Positions 29,663 through 42,830 of a DNA stretch of 64,000 nucleotides are shown one piece after another (position 1 is the stretch's first letter; each line of letters opens with the position of its first letter). The DNA comes from Ophiodon elongatus. Its lineage: Eukaryota > Chordata > Actinopteri > Perciformes > Hexagrammidae. The translations under genes were made by a program, and so were the position numbers. The stretch covers positions 2,007,001 through 2,071,000 of the forward strand of contig JACSYO010000384.1 of NCBI GenBank assembly GCA_016806645.1, given 5' to 3'. The notes under the pieces are model-generated. The model made no database searches. It was not told the origin of the DNA and saw nothing but the letters and a program-made list of their open reading frames with translations.

Positions 29663-32600
29663 GGAAGTGATGGCTGGCCCATAGTGGAGCCGATGGATAT
29701 CTAGCTCCATGCCTCCAGCGCCAGGGGGAATGAAAAAGACGGCAGTGTGAGAGCGCTGACTGGCCGTCGGACCACATGGACCGGCCTGTGTAGGGCCATT
29801 GTGGCTTATGGCTTTGTCCAGATGGTTCACATACCTTTAGTCGTGCTTTGGGTGAGGAATGCGCTCCCTCGGGACGGTTTCCAACCCTGGAAACAAGGGC
29901 CAACATAAACACCCATCCCCAACCCCCATCATGGCCCTCACCTAAAATCCCTCCAATCCCTGTTTGAGCCGATAATGAGATTGCAGCAGGAAGAGGAATT
30001 AAAGAAAACTTGTCACTTTCATTTGTCATGGAAACCTTGAAACCCTGTGTCATGCTACCTCAAAATGCAGGTACTGGTTGTTGTATTCATCGGGAGATTT
30101 ATATTTCTTTATTTCTTTCCTCAGAAGTCTTTCCATCCTTCTCCAGGAGGATTCTGCATGACACATTTTGGGCAGAATTAAGTGACAAAAGTGGTTTGTC
30201 ACATGATAGTATTAGGATGCAATGTTCTCTGTGTGCATGTGTGTGTGCGCGTGTGTGTGACTGAGTGTGGGATTATAGCCGAACTAATTACCTTATAAAA
30301 TGTTGTTCCTTCCATTTAAAACACAGCAGTGCCACAATTCCAATAAACAAGCATTTTTTCCAAACAAAAAGCAGCGAGAGCGCCGCCTGGAAGCCTCTGT
30401 TCTAGCTGCCTTGTAAACAGCGGTCGTCACGGATGAATGACTCTGTTCCATTTTTATCAGTGGACATTTAAAATGCGTAAAAAGTATTTGTATTTCGCTA
30501 TCTTTTGCAAGGGGAAAGATTCCACATAAGTCTACTCAGCTGTTCTCAAAGATAAGTGTTTATTCTGACATATTTGTACAGGCAGGAATTAGACACTCTG
30601 CCTGTTTACAGTACAACTCTGTGCTCTAATGCGCCTCTTCTCCCGGCTCTGATGGGTAGAGGGGAATCAAAAAAAAATTCTTTGTGTTTTCCACATAGTT
30701 CTCCTTTTTTAGAATTGTTTATCAACTAGAGCCAAAAGACGAGAAAACTCTAAATGAGAGACTGAGCAAAATGTATTTTGAGATGAGAAGAAAGGAAACA
30801 TCTCGCTCTAGGCTGAGATTTCTCTAACCAGAATAGAAGTAGAGACAACAGCAGCACAGAATCAGCGACATGTGATGCCCGTGTCCCCGCTGCAGTTAAA
30901 AAATCTGTCTTTTTTGACTTGGCTTTAAGGGCTTCTCCAATAGTTCCGAGGACGTCTGGTGTCCCCTGACTGTAGCTTTGTGGCTTTGCAGGGCTGCTCT
31001 CAGCAGCTCTCTGCCAAAAAGAATGAAAGCAAGTAAATTTACAGCCTTGCAAGCAGTGGCTGCATATGTCTGAACTGTTTTGATAATAATTTCCCCCTGA
31101 TCAATTCTTCTTTGAGAACAGCCACTGTTATAATGTATTCAATGGCTCCTTATGAGAAATGTTCGCTTTGTTTGTACGTTGAAGCTGATTATTGTGTACA
31201 ATATTACGTAATGTTTTTGAATATTTTTTTTCAGACTCTCTCATTGCATATCTTTGCAGCTCTGTAGTGAAGCGATTGACAAATCCAGGTCCAAATCAAT
31301 CCGTATGATGAAAGAATATGGGAAAAATAGGCTTCAACTTAAAAATGGCTGCAAGCCAGACAGACTACCGTTTCCTATCCTCTCCTCCATCCCTTCCCTT
31401 TCTTCCTTCTCTGCTGGTATCGAGGCCCGCGCTCCCTCGCACATCTGTCGGCATGTATCCGCCGCTCAATCGCTCTCGCTGGGCCACGGCGGGTTCGCTA
31501 ACAGCTCAGTATGGCTCTTCCATTAATCAAAGACACTTCCAGTGTCCCATTACAGAAACACTGCTACTCGGCCTGTCTGAAGCTGACAGCTCGCCAATTC
31601 ATCTTCTACGAGGGAAAAAAAAGCCATTGTGGCACGCCAGTCGCCTTTACCTGTTCAAACGAAGGGCTGTTAAGAGCGCAGGAAGACCCCTCTGAAATTG
31701 TTTTCTCTAGGTCAGGCAAACAACAAAAAAGGTAAATTGCTTGTCTCAGGTAACACACAGGGGGAAGTTTGGTGGTGGCAGTGGGTGTGGGGGAAGGATG
31801 GAGGGGGGGGGGTGGAGGGGAGTGGGGTTGCGCGGAGGAGCGGGTCAGCGACAAAATAAGAGGATGGAGATGTGTTTGTTAAGAAGCTGATTTCAATGAG
31901 GCTACAGGGGAAGAAATGGGCCGGTGCTGTTTACCGAAACGATTTAAACACTGTCCTGACACCAAAGGAGACCCTCTGCAGAGGCTGGCTGCCACTAAGT
32001 ACATCTCCTTACACCTCCCCTGCTGCCTCCAGACGGCAGGTCAGGGTGTTTAGTTTGATGTGGTGTTGGTGGTGATGGTGAACATTGAGGGGAAATGTAA
32101 AACTCACATAAAGAGAAAAAAAGTATAAGAAAATAGATGTGTTTGCCCTCCAGTTTCATTCAAAGATGTAGCCAGTAATTCATTTACTTGAATGTTCTGG
32201 GATAAAGGTCCTCTTCTCGGTTATCGTTGCTGTACCTCACCACATCAACAAATTGTACAAATAAAAATAATCGTCGAAAGCTAGATAAGGAGAAGCAGCA
32301 TTGCCAAATGTCAAAGCTTGCAATAGCTATACGGTGATTTTGTTGTTGCATCACTGGCCATTGAGGGGAGAAAGTCAGACCTGCAATTGTAAGAAACATC
32401 ACAGATCATTACTGTTGAGCAAGGGCGTATCACATTTAATTCGACAACCTGCTAATGGAAACCGATAAAATGGAAAGTTTTAAGCTGCATTCATTAGACC
32501 TCATGCTGTAATTAACATTTGCACATAAAATCTCGAATAAACAATATTGAGTTGCTCCTTCGTCAGAGTGTAGCGTTGGAGGAGTTGTTCTTGCATGAAG

Positions 32601-32777
32601 AAGAAAAACTTAGACAAGTTTGGAGACTCATAACTGACATTTTTTGTATTCATAATAAAAATATTGATTAATGCAGCTTTAAACATTTTCAAGAATACAT
32701 AGTCAAGATTAAAACTTCAACCCGTTATCTGCCCACAGATAGTTAGTTATACATTTATTTTTACAACAGTTTTTTAA
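29661..32777. other. Intronic stretch with a CpG-bearing block, G-rich tract and no gene
   Basis: The interval 31410-31545 contains about ten CpGs in 100 bases and CATTAATCAAAG, unlike its AT-rich surroundings, and is a candidate regulatory element. G-runs at 31803-31827 could form a G-quadruplex. No exon signals were found. Confidence 0.35.
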
Positions 32778-33016
32778 AGGAGACATATCTGGGTTTCTTC
32801 TAGAACATGTTGCTTTAATGCCCTGAAAATCTCTTTAAGCCCTTCTCACCAAAAAAGCCCAGTCTGATTCCTGAAATATATGGTGCACCGCAAAGTAGAT
32901 TTAGAGCCGTATAGGAAGAGGAGCCCGATTTGATGAGCTGAATGGTAGGTTTTCAAGATTAGCAGAAGTAAGAGCACAAGCAGCGAAAAAGTGAGTTTTT
33001 TCGTGATATGTCCCCT
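32778..33016. mobile_element. TTAA-flanked MITE, 239 bp
   Basis: The left end is AGGAGACATATC. The right end in reverse complement is AGGGGACATATC, matching 11 of 12. Both sides are flanked by TTAA (32774-32777 and 33017-33020), the target duplication of piggyBac-type elements. The ends do not start with CC, so the superfamily is not settled. No coding capacity. Confidence 0.75.
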
Positions 33017-33874
33017 TTAAAGTCATCGGGACACATTTCCCGAAAATAATTCTGTTCCACAAACACTTTTTTACTTTTGCGCTAAAAGTAAAGATTAAGT
33101 TGACATGTCAAAGTTTCAGTTGTGAAATTGTTTTCCACTTAAATCCCTGTTATCATTTTAAAGTAGTTTGCTGGCACCAACACTGTAAATAGTTTACCCT
33201 GCACGGTTTAGAGGGAAAAGGCAAAGTGAACTGTGAAAACCCAGCTGCAGCTCAGGGTGTGTGGCTCAGTACTGGCAGCTGATAAATCCAACATTTTTAG
33301 CTTCTTGGAAGAGGAGTGGTGGTGAGTGGCTTGTTCCCAAACCAAGGTACAATCGGGCGGAGAAAAACCACAGCGCTTTGGCCATTTCCTGACAGCTCAG
33401 AGTGGTGACGTTGTTATTAAGATCAAATCTTTCTCTATAATGAACACATGGACTGTGGAAGTGAGTGTGGCCAAATGAGAAAGGACAGCTTGTTCCCTCC
33501 TCTACGTGCCCCCCGCCCCTTCCACACACCCCTGGTCGATGTGATTGGCATAATGAGGTGAAGGCTAGTTGGCGCAAAGCTGCTCCGGGGGGCAAATGGA
33601 GACATTATTATTTTGTGTGCGTGTGTATGTGTGTGCAAGAGGGTGTCTTGGCGATTCTCACCCAGGCCCCACTGGGCTATTAATTACCCTCTCTGTAACA
33701 TGGCATCTGCTGAGACGGGGTGATCGAGCGAGCTCTGCCAACATGGGCATCGCTCCTCTCTCTCTGTCCCTTGTCTCCGTGGGCCCCAGCTGCAGTCTCG
33801 CTCCGTGCTTATTGGATTCTATCTACATGTATGATTGATTCAGCACCTGAACTGTGCTTTTCATGACAAGCAGG

Positions 33875-33875
<1 letters not shown>

Positions 33876-33941
<66 letters not shown>
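33876..33941. repeat. (CA)33 microsatellite
   Basis: An uninterrupted CA run, opposed to the GT tract about 157 bases downstream. Confidence 0.97.
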
Positions 33942-33942
<1 letters not shown>

Positions 33943-34097
33943 CAGAGAAAAGCACCCCAGCTGGCAAATATTTAACCAACCATGAGACACGCTAAGATGC
34001 TCTGTTCAAGTAGGTTGGGACATTTTCTGAGCAGCTGTTTGATTTGCTGTTCTGTAAGAGAAAGGGATAGTTTTCTCTGTAAAAGAAGTGGTTAGAG

Positions 34098-34149
34098 TGT
34101 GTGTGTACATGTGGTTGTGTGTGTGTGTGTGTGTGGGGGGGTGTGTGTT
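34098..34149. repeat. Interrupted (GT)n tract
   Basis: GT units interrupted by ACATG and a G7 run. Complementary to the upstream CA tract. Confidence 0.9.
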
Positions 34150-34712
34150 GTCTTCTCGTACCTCTTAAAGCCACAGTTTGGATTTCATGAGAGCATAAAC
34201 AACAAAATCATCCACGTATTTCCTGAAAGATGCCGTTTCCTGGTTCAGTGTCTTTGACTATGCTGTACTGAGACGTAGTACAGAGTAGGCCACCATGACA
34301 AAGTTCTATTAAATTGTGTGACTTATTTTCAATTACTACGACAGACAGCTTAAGGCATATAAGCACCTTGAAAATCTTTGGTACAATTGCATAGTCTTTC
34401 TTTTGTGCAATGTCTGACAGGCAGTCCGGTGTGTTTTTCAAGAGCAATAACAAGGACTCCTATTACATTTTTTTCCAGCCCCCCCCTTACATTGCAAATG
34501 ATGTCCTGTAATCACCTTGGCTGCAGCAAGTACATCGAGGTCATGTTCTCAGTATCTTTTATTCTGGGAATTTGGGGGATTTTACTGAACTGAAGAGCAC
34601 TTTGTGCTCAGGCCATTGTGCACACTCTGAGCAGGACTAATTTTATGACAATATTTGATTACATATACTCTGATGTGTTGTTTTAGCTTCATCACCTGCC
34701 CCTAGTAGCTGG

Positions 34713-35170
<458 letters not shown>

Positions 35171-35763
35171 TAATACACTGTCAAAAATTATTACATAATC
35201 CAATATTGTTACTTCCCAAGTTGTTCCAAAACATCGCATTATGTAAGGGCTAAAATGCACTAATTCAATTTGGGTTTCTTTTTCCATATTTCTTCATAAA
35301 GAAAGACTTCCTGCTTGATGCAGAAGAAACCATGATTTTACTCCATTGCGAGGTCCTCCCATACAATGTCGACCTATTCCAAGATGCATTAGTGTCACAT
35401 TTGGACAAGTTAGTACATTATCTGTCAGATACTACATTATCAGTTGACTGTAGTGGTGTGTGATGTTTCCCTAGCCGGGGTCGGGTAAAGTCTGCTCTCG
35501 AGTGAAGGGAGCGACCCCGGCCTGACACCCAGACGCTACTATTTCAGTGTTCTAGCCCTCTGGCCAAAAAGCTGTCAGCACATATTTTATCCTTTCCCTC
35601 ACACAGTATATTTCCCCTCTCTCCCTCCCTCGCTCCCTCCCTCCCTCGCTTCTTGTTGGAGCTCTTGTCTCATGGTCCCCTCTACCTATATACCCATAGC
35701 AGTGACATTGACCCAATGCAATGTGTTGCAAGGTCCTTATACTGTGTTAAAATCACTCCAGGT

Positions 35764-36220
35764 TTTAGGGGGAGCCACCTCAGGTGAATTGGGTAAAACA
35801 TTTAATTAATATACACAAACATGAAACTTCCCCAAGTCATTACTTGCTGTCAGACATTTTTTTGTATTATAAGTTCTTTGAAATTGTATGTTTAAATATG
35901 CAGTGGGCCATTATCTTGCTAATTTGCCAACATTTCCAGAACAGTAACCTGAACATTGACTTTAATATGTCAACAAAAATAAACAAGAAACAGGGATCTT
36001 TTTCTTTTTCTTTTTATCACTCCATAAATCAGAAAATACTGTTAAGAGCCATGCCAAATCTTACTGAGGCATTATCCAATGCTAACGTTTGGTGGATTTA
36101 GGAGAAATCTACAGACGCAACTAGACAAAAATGTAGTAAAATATAATAAGACACGTTATGGAAGCAAAATTAACCAGCGCATGAAAAAACAATGTTTTTG
36201 CCTGGAGTGTCTCCCCTTAA
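35764..36220. mobile_element. Inverted-repeat element (family B), 457 bp
   Basis: The left end TTTAGGGGGAGCCACCTCAG aligns with the reverse complement of the right end, TTAAGGGGAGACACTCCAGG. Internal segments near 35855-35905 and 36065-36210 recur in the same orientation at about 56180-56430. There is no transposase. The TTAA-like termini hint at a piggyBac or related origin. Confidence 0.65.
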
Positions 36221-37620
36221 AAAAATAATTACTACCTTAAATCCTTTTGTCAAATTGTCTTTTTTCACCCAAGTTCCTGTACAGAATGCATTGTACTTCC
36301 AGAGAGTAATATGCATCCTATTCCTTCACTAAACCGAGCTCCTTATCATTCACCTGCTGCTGCTCTTTTTCTTATTCTGCTCATTTATTGTTTAACAACT
36401 TAAGAAAAAAGGCTGGTTGTCACAGCTTTGTTTTTAAATTGGTCTTAAATTTAGTGGCTGGCAGCATTAAAACCTCTCACATTTGCCTTTTGGAATTGCA
36501 CAGTTTACCTGATGCATAAGTAATACTCAATCTTCTTCTCTACTTTCTGCATTACACCAACACATTAACTGGGCTGCCACCAGGCAGCACGGACTGACCC
36601 AGCACAAAACAGCACTAGTGGAATTAAAAAAGGGGAGGAAAAAAAAGCCCACCGATCTCTCTCTGTTATCAGATATATATATATTTCCCCCACACACAAA
36701 CCCAAACTCTCACATGACCCTCCACTGTGCGGGCAAAAGCACTGATTCAAGCCGACGGAGATTCTTGGCACAGACTGCCCACTCCGTTCACTGGCTGCTG
36801 TTCAGCTGTCATACTCACACGCTGACGTTTTCTCCCTTTAATAGTGTGCTGTGCAGAGATCAAGGTACTAATATAGGATGTGGCAGTCAGAGGCAATATG
36901 TTTATCCGTGGTTAACGACACGTTTTAGGTCAGATACGATGAGACATGAAAGATGCTGCCTTTTGACAGCAGCAAAGGAGAGACATCAGGTATAAATAAG
37001 AACACAGCGAGCCGCGGTTACATAATATACACCAATGAATCCAAAAAGTCAGGTTTAGGAACCTCCAGGGAATATCAGGGGACTGCCAGAAATAGGAGCA
37101 ATTGTCATGCTTCATTATCTTTCTGCTTCCTTTTGATAGCTTACTCTGTAGTAAGTCATATTTAATACAGTTTGTTTCCCATAAGAGTAAGACTTTATTT
37201 TTATTTATGAAAGGAAAGTTGAGGGAAAGTGTGGATCCCAGAATAGATATTGTTTATGCAATTGACTATGTAGGACTAGGACTACAAAACAATTTAATAC
37301 TCTATTGATTCATCAAAGCGATTAATAATTGAGTATATACGCAACATGTATAAGCCAAGTCAAAATGCCAAAGAAGCCCTGTGCTTTTTCACCCATCAAC
37401 CAGTCCGACCATCTCTCTACGGCAACTCAACTCAACTGAAAGTTATTTGTGATACGACAAACGCAAACAAACAACATGTTTCCCCTCAAAACTAAATACA
37501 CAATGCCGTTTTGTACAAACGCCATTTTTAGGAGATATGGCTGGTACATAACACGCTGGAAAAAAGGCAAAACAAAAAACACTCGCGCTATGATGTGTAC
37601 AGGAACATACCGGAATATCA

Positions 37621-37621
<1 letters not shown>
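36221..37621. other. Intronic stretch with no gene
   Basis: Mixed composition, with a short (TA)n at 36672-36684. No exon, RNA gene or repeat with ends was recognised. Confidence 0.35.
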
Positions 37622-37688
<67 letters not shown>

Positions 37689-37782
37689 GTCTCTGTCTCT
37701 CTCGCTCTCTCTCTCTCTCTGTGTCTGTCTCTGTCTCTGTCTCTGTCTCTCTCGCTGTCTCTCTGTCTCTCTCTCTCTCTTG

Positions 37783-37824
<42 letters not shown>

Positions 37825-37845
37825 CTCTCTCTCTCTCTCTCTCTC
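37622..37845. repeat. (CT)n tract with GTCT, CGCT and TGCT interruptions, 224 bp
   Basis: A long polypyrimidine-dominated repeat. Frames give Leu-Ser repeats (+) or Glu-Arg repeats (-), which are artefacts. Long mirror-symmetric polypyrimidine runs can form triplex DNA. Confidence 0.96.
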
Positions 37846-38007
37846 AGATGAGAGCGACTTGTTTACTGCAGCCCCGCAGAGCTCCGGCTGGGGCTGTTTG
37901 GGAGCCCGTGGGTGCTGCTGTGCAACTCTTGGAAGGCGGACGTGCGGTGAATGACAGTGCAGATGGCCTAGCGCCACCACCGCCACCTGAACCTCCCCAA
38001 GGCCCCT

Positions 38008-38009
<2 letters not shown>

Positions 38010-38077
<68 letters not shown>
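38010..38077. repeat. (CA)34 microsatellite
   Basis: An uninterrupted CA run about 165 bases after the CT tract. Confidence 0.97.
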
Positions 38078-38080
<3 letters not shown>

Positions 38081-39629
38081 CCCGAGGTCAGACACGTCAA
38101 AACAACCTGCCTGCGGCCATCTTCAGTGTCAATAAGTCCCTGCAATGGTATCCTTTTCTTCTTTTTTAGCCCTCTCATTTCCCTCAGCATAGATACAGTC
38201 ATCCCTGCTAATAATCTCGTCCGTGTTATTTTGCATGGAGAGACGGACTCTCTCCCTGAGAACACACAAACACACTGGCCTGCCGCTATCTTTTTCTCCA
38301 AGAATGTGATCTGTCCGGCGTTTGGAGTGGTACAGTAAATCAATCCCAGAGGCCTTGCATAATAGTTTGAGAGCTGTGTCCAGATACCAAAATAATCACA
38401 CTGTCAACCGGTCTGCTCTGGCTCGCACTGGCTACGAAAAATAAGATCACAAGGTCCCTCTCCCGTTTCCAGGTAAACAAGAGTGTTTACACTGAGCCGC
38501 TATGAAGTTGGGACACTGTCCTCGATGAAATGTTGACGGTTAGCCAGTATTTCCTGAGATAAGCAACATCTGGTCAGCCGTTGTAGCCATAATTATATTA
38601 TGGAGCAATCGCATGTCATGTGCCTGTACTTCTGCATATATATCTATAAATATAGATATATATCTATATAAAGCCTACTTATTTAGAATATTCATCATAC
38701 TCGTCATTTGTACTCTACACTTGATTTTTATAGCAGTTGTTTCAGTTCTGTGACTATAAGGCATTCAGAATGCTGAAACTATAGATATGTAGATCTTTGA
38801 AATGTTGTTTGGAAGTCATTCCGTATAAATCGGTCTGTCATGACCCGGTTTTATTTATTCTTTTTTTTCTTTTTTTACTTTACGGCCAGAATAAAATAAT
38901 CCAAGAGGAAATGGAGAAATGAAAGCAGGTGACACGGAGTTGGGATACTTTATCATGTAAGGCCTCGACTACATAAGCAGTGACCTGTCATCGTCATGCA
39001 CAGAGAGAAATTAAACCAGTGAAACTGACCTGCATGAAGCTCTGAACATGGGCATTTTTAGATTGACTAATCCTGCTTTGTCTATGTGACAGTAAGAAGC
39101 AATAAGCTCCTGTTCGCCATAATTTTGTATTTACCCATTTGAAAAGAATTCTGAAAGAAATTCTCCAAAAGTTTCTTGTAAACGGTTTCACATTGAGCCT
39201 TTTTGGATTCTGCGTTTGCTATTAAATGCCACAGCAAAGACAAAACTTCACCTCAAGGTCAAAGTTTGATCCAATGTCATCTAATCTCTTTTGAACTCTT
39301 TCTCCATTCAAGCACTCCCCGCTTCTATCTGCATTCAACCGCTATCTCTTTTCTTTTTGTGTGTGCGAGTGCTGTGCCATCACACAGGTTGTTGTCGTCG
39401 TTCTTGTTGCGAAATGCAGCTTTTATTGATGTAACAGGTGCTTAGCTCGACTGTGGCAGTCAAAATAACACATCGCCTCCTCTGTTTAGCTATCAGAATG
39501 GAAGCTAAAGTTAGACATCTTTGAGGTTTTTCTGTCACTTGATGGAAGGTGATGCCGATGCATAATGCATGAGGAGAGAGGGAAGACTTCGTCTGGCTGC
39601 TTTTTATAGACCACCAAAGCTCTGCTACT

Positions 39630-39758
39630 GCACACACACACACACACTCACACACACTCACGCACACACACGCACACTCACGCACACACGCTCACGCACA
39701 CACACACACACACGCACACTCACACACGCTCACGCACACACACACACACGCACGCGCG
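39630..39758. repeat. Compound (CA)n with CTCA and CGCA variants
   Basis: CA-based repeat with regular ACTCAC and ACGCAC variant units, ending in CGCGCG. The variant composition resembles a smaller version of the minisatellite at the right end of the window. Confidence 0.93.
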
Positions 39759-40261
39759 CCTGAGCCAAACGTCTCACTCGATGCGATGTAACCTCTCACA
39801 GATCAAGAAAGCAGGAGCAGAGGCAAAACAGGAATCTAGCAAACTGGCAACATTGTCGAGAATGGAAAAAAAATAAAAAATAGAAAGAAACAACAAGACG
39901 AAAGAGAAATGTTGACGTGCTATTTTCAGATGGCAGGATCTTTTTGATGCGCAAACCAAAAGAGAGGCAGGGGGAAGAGGGAGCAGCAGGGCTGGTGTTT
40001 GTCTCAGAGATGGGCTTTAACAGAAATACTTTATACGTGTGATCTTACACGCTCTCCTTAGTCTTTGTTCCCACCGTTCCAACACTTCACTGAAAGTGTC
40101 TTTAGGTCTAGTTAAAATGAGAAAAAAGAATGATCACACACGGGGGGGAACTGGGGATGTCAAATTATTTGCAGGCAGAGCCGAGCTTCTACTTTTTTTG
40201 GTTTGCAGACTTTGCAAACACCATTTGCTGCCCTTAAAAGTGTGGAGTTATTTTCTCCTTA

Positions 40262-40350
40262 TCCCTCTAATCCTTATTTAACCAGGCTGGTTGACTAAGA
40301 GCACACTGTCATTTATAGTAATGACCCGGGGGGGAACTGCAGGGAGCTGC
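40262..40350 (+). repeat. Teleost interspersed repeat tail
   Basis: TTATTTAACCAGGCTGGTTG, then ACTAAGAGCACACTGTCATT and ATAGTAATGACC, follows a sequence found very often in fish genomes. A similar but weaker match (TTTATTTAACCAG, CTCAAGGGCAC) lies at about 56740-56795. Family not named. Confidence 0.6.
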
Positions 40351-42609
40351 GCATATACACGCTCACACCTGTGTGCAGGCCAGTACCGGCACACAGTGAC
40401 ACACCGGAGTCACGCTGCTGACTAACCACTCGTCTGTTGCATTGTTTTTCCAGAGTTTTTTTGGGGGGGTCATTAATTAAAGCGACATTTGCTTTTAAAG
40501 GTCAAATTATTCAACTTGTCTATGTCTCTTGTTTTATTGGGCCTCTGTATGCAAGAACCACTCGTACGTTCTCAAGTGGCTTGTGGGAGTGATTTATGAG
40601 AACTTGCCCCATTCACCAATTTTCATGTATTTTGAATTTTCTTTGAGGTACGAACACAATATACAAGTGATCCAGACCAGTCATAGGAGTCCTGTGTAAT
40701 TAGTCTGCTGTTATCCAAGCTTAATTTTACTAATGGATTGTATATTTCGTTACCTTGAAGCAACTTTGAGTTTGAAAACCCTATATTAATTACTTCATAA
40801 TTATGTCGGATAAATTAATACATTTATATATTGAATAAATAAATTCTAGCCCAACGTTATCACCATTCATTTATATTGGTCATTGATTCTATTGTATAAC
40901 ATTACAATATCAATAAAAACATATTTTAATTATTTCACCCCCTCCCGTTGCAGACGTTTTTCACATTAAACCATTTTTAAAATGTCTTTCAGGGACAGTA
41001 CGACCCTCAGGTGACACGGCATTAACAGCACTCGTTATTTATCCCCATTCCTTGGCTCTAGCAGGTCCTTTATTACGCTGCTGACGCTGTTAAAAATTAT
41101 TGACTTTCCTTTATGGATCTCTGAAAGTGGGATTTCAGTATAGGACATATGAGATAGGGGCCTTATATGGTATTATCAGGGCATTAATTATATCATTGTC
41201 ATGAATACATTCTTCATGTACAGATATCTCACAGTTAGGAGCGTTCGCTGAATCTGACTTGGCACATTCACTGTGCCGTAAGATAAAGTTAAGATAAGAA
41301 TATGAATATGTCCATTGTGTTTTAACCAACATGTCTTACAACTATCTTAAAACTCTTCCAGCAGTTCTGAATTGTTTTTCTTTCCTTTTCCCATTTATTC
41401 GATCTTGTGATTCAGTTTAGTGAACTCACCTACAGGAACTGCTCTCTTTGAACGATTTGTTCTTAAGTAGGCAGCTGAGCAGTTCGAATACAACACCCTT
41501 TGAATTTGAGGTTTCTGTGTTTTGCCAAGGGGGTCTTTGATATTTTTTCTCCAGTCAAATTTGCTCCTGCCAGTCTGGGGATTTGAACTGCAACCTCTGG
41601 GTCATATTCTTTCTTCATTGTCACCTCTCGCTGAATAAAAGGAATTTGTCAAAAGGGGAAAGCACTTCACACTGAGTGGAACTGTAGCAGAGAGGTTGAA
41701 ATGGCTTCCCGAGTAACGCTCAGGGTATTAGAGAGTGAATCCTACCTTCTAAGCTTTGGGGGAATCCGGGTATCTAACTGGGATTAGCTTGAAATAGTAA
41801 CTTACTGCCCAGGAAGCACAATTAAAAGTTCCTTTTATTATTATTATTCCCCTTCTATTACCTGAGAAGCCAGGCTCTTCTAGCTGCAAGTGTTGAGGTA
41901 GCAATCATGCATGGATGGTGATAATTAGTGCAAATGTAAATGGATCTTTTTCTTTGCATATGACTGTAGCAACAAAGCGGTGACACAAAAAATATTTTTC
42001 TTCTGCATTAATATTAAGACCAAATGTATTTTAAGGAGATTCTCCTTGGGCTCGATCCAAAAAGGCAGCAGGAAAGTCTGCGGGATGAAATTAGGAATCT
42101 TGAGTAAAATTCTTCACGCACAACTTGTGAGCAAGTAAGACGTATAGACCACATCATTTATCATTATGTTTTGTCATTGTGTATTGTGCTCTGTCACTCG
42201 TTTCTAACTTTACAAATAGGAGTAAGTTTACAACATTCATCAGGGGATTCACTCTGAGAAGCGGTGTCAGCGTTCCTTGCACTCACGATGGTCATTAATT
42301 AAGGCTTTGCTGGCAAAGTAAGTTCTTAAATTCCTTCACTGATGTAGTCTGACGACACTTTTCTCACCTCATATCATTAAGTTCGCCGCTGTCCCGCAGC
42401 GCTGCCACTTCTCCGACTTGTGACTTTTTCCGCCCCGTCATGTTTATAAGAAGTCATATGGAACTTTAATGTAACGGGCACTTGTGTCTCAATGACAAAA
42501 AGTAATTATCGATAAATGTCTTCCGTGACGGCTTTAAAGTAGCCATGTTCTCACATGTTCTGATACCACTTTTTCCTTCCTGACAAGTCTGTTAAGAACA
42601 CTTCACACA

Positions 42610-42799
42610 TGGTACTGCACATGTGCGACTCTCAACCGAGTTGAGAAATAAGAGAGATGGCTCACTTAGCTATACTTCCATTATCGGTTTCGGGCGCAAG
42701 AGTCGTTTTTTTTTCCGGAGCTGAGGATGGAAGTAACTAAATAGTGAGCCATCTCGCTTCTTTCTCATCTCAGTCGAGAGTTGCACATGTGCAGTACCA
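42610..42799. mobile_element. Foldback element with about 73-bp imperfect inverted repeats
   Basis: Arm 42610-42682 and the reverse complement of 42727-42799 share GGTACTGCACATGTGC exactly. They stay similar (roughly 85-90 percent by eye) through GAGATGGCTCACT to ACTTCCAT, around a 44-base centre. This is typical of a foldback MITE. Target duplications are not obvious. Confidence 0.8.
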
Positions 42800-42830
42800 A
42801 TCGGGCCGGATGTCAGGATTAGGTAGCAAC

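Larger units (their letters stand above)
33017..34712. other. Intronic stretch with two opposed microsatellites and no gene
   Basis: Contains the (CA)n at 33876-33941 and the (GT)n at 34098-34149. The interval 33240-33760 has mixed composition and looks unique. No exon. Confidence 0.35.
38078..42609. other. Intronic stretch with repeats and candidate regulatory blocks, no gene
   Basis: Contains the compound CA tract at 39630-39758 and a teleost repeat piece at 40262-40350. The interval 42271-42480 is unique-looking, with GGTCATTAATTAAGGC and TCATATCATTAAG, typical of conserved non-coding DNA. Near 41576-41600 a reversed B-box-like motif (GGTTGCAGTTCAAATCCCC on the minus strand) may mark a tRNA-derived SINE. 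No exon. Confidence 0.35.

Noticed and set aside
29520..30053. 177-codon minus-strand frame
   Set aside because: The core is a Cys-Val repeat from (AC)24, and the rest has no resemblance to known proteins.
37449..38343. Frames of 228 and 241 codons with Leu-Ser or Glu-Arg runs
   Set aside because: They cross the CT and CA microsatellites and have no conserved part.
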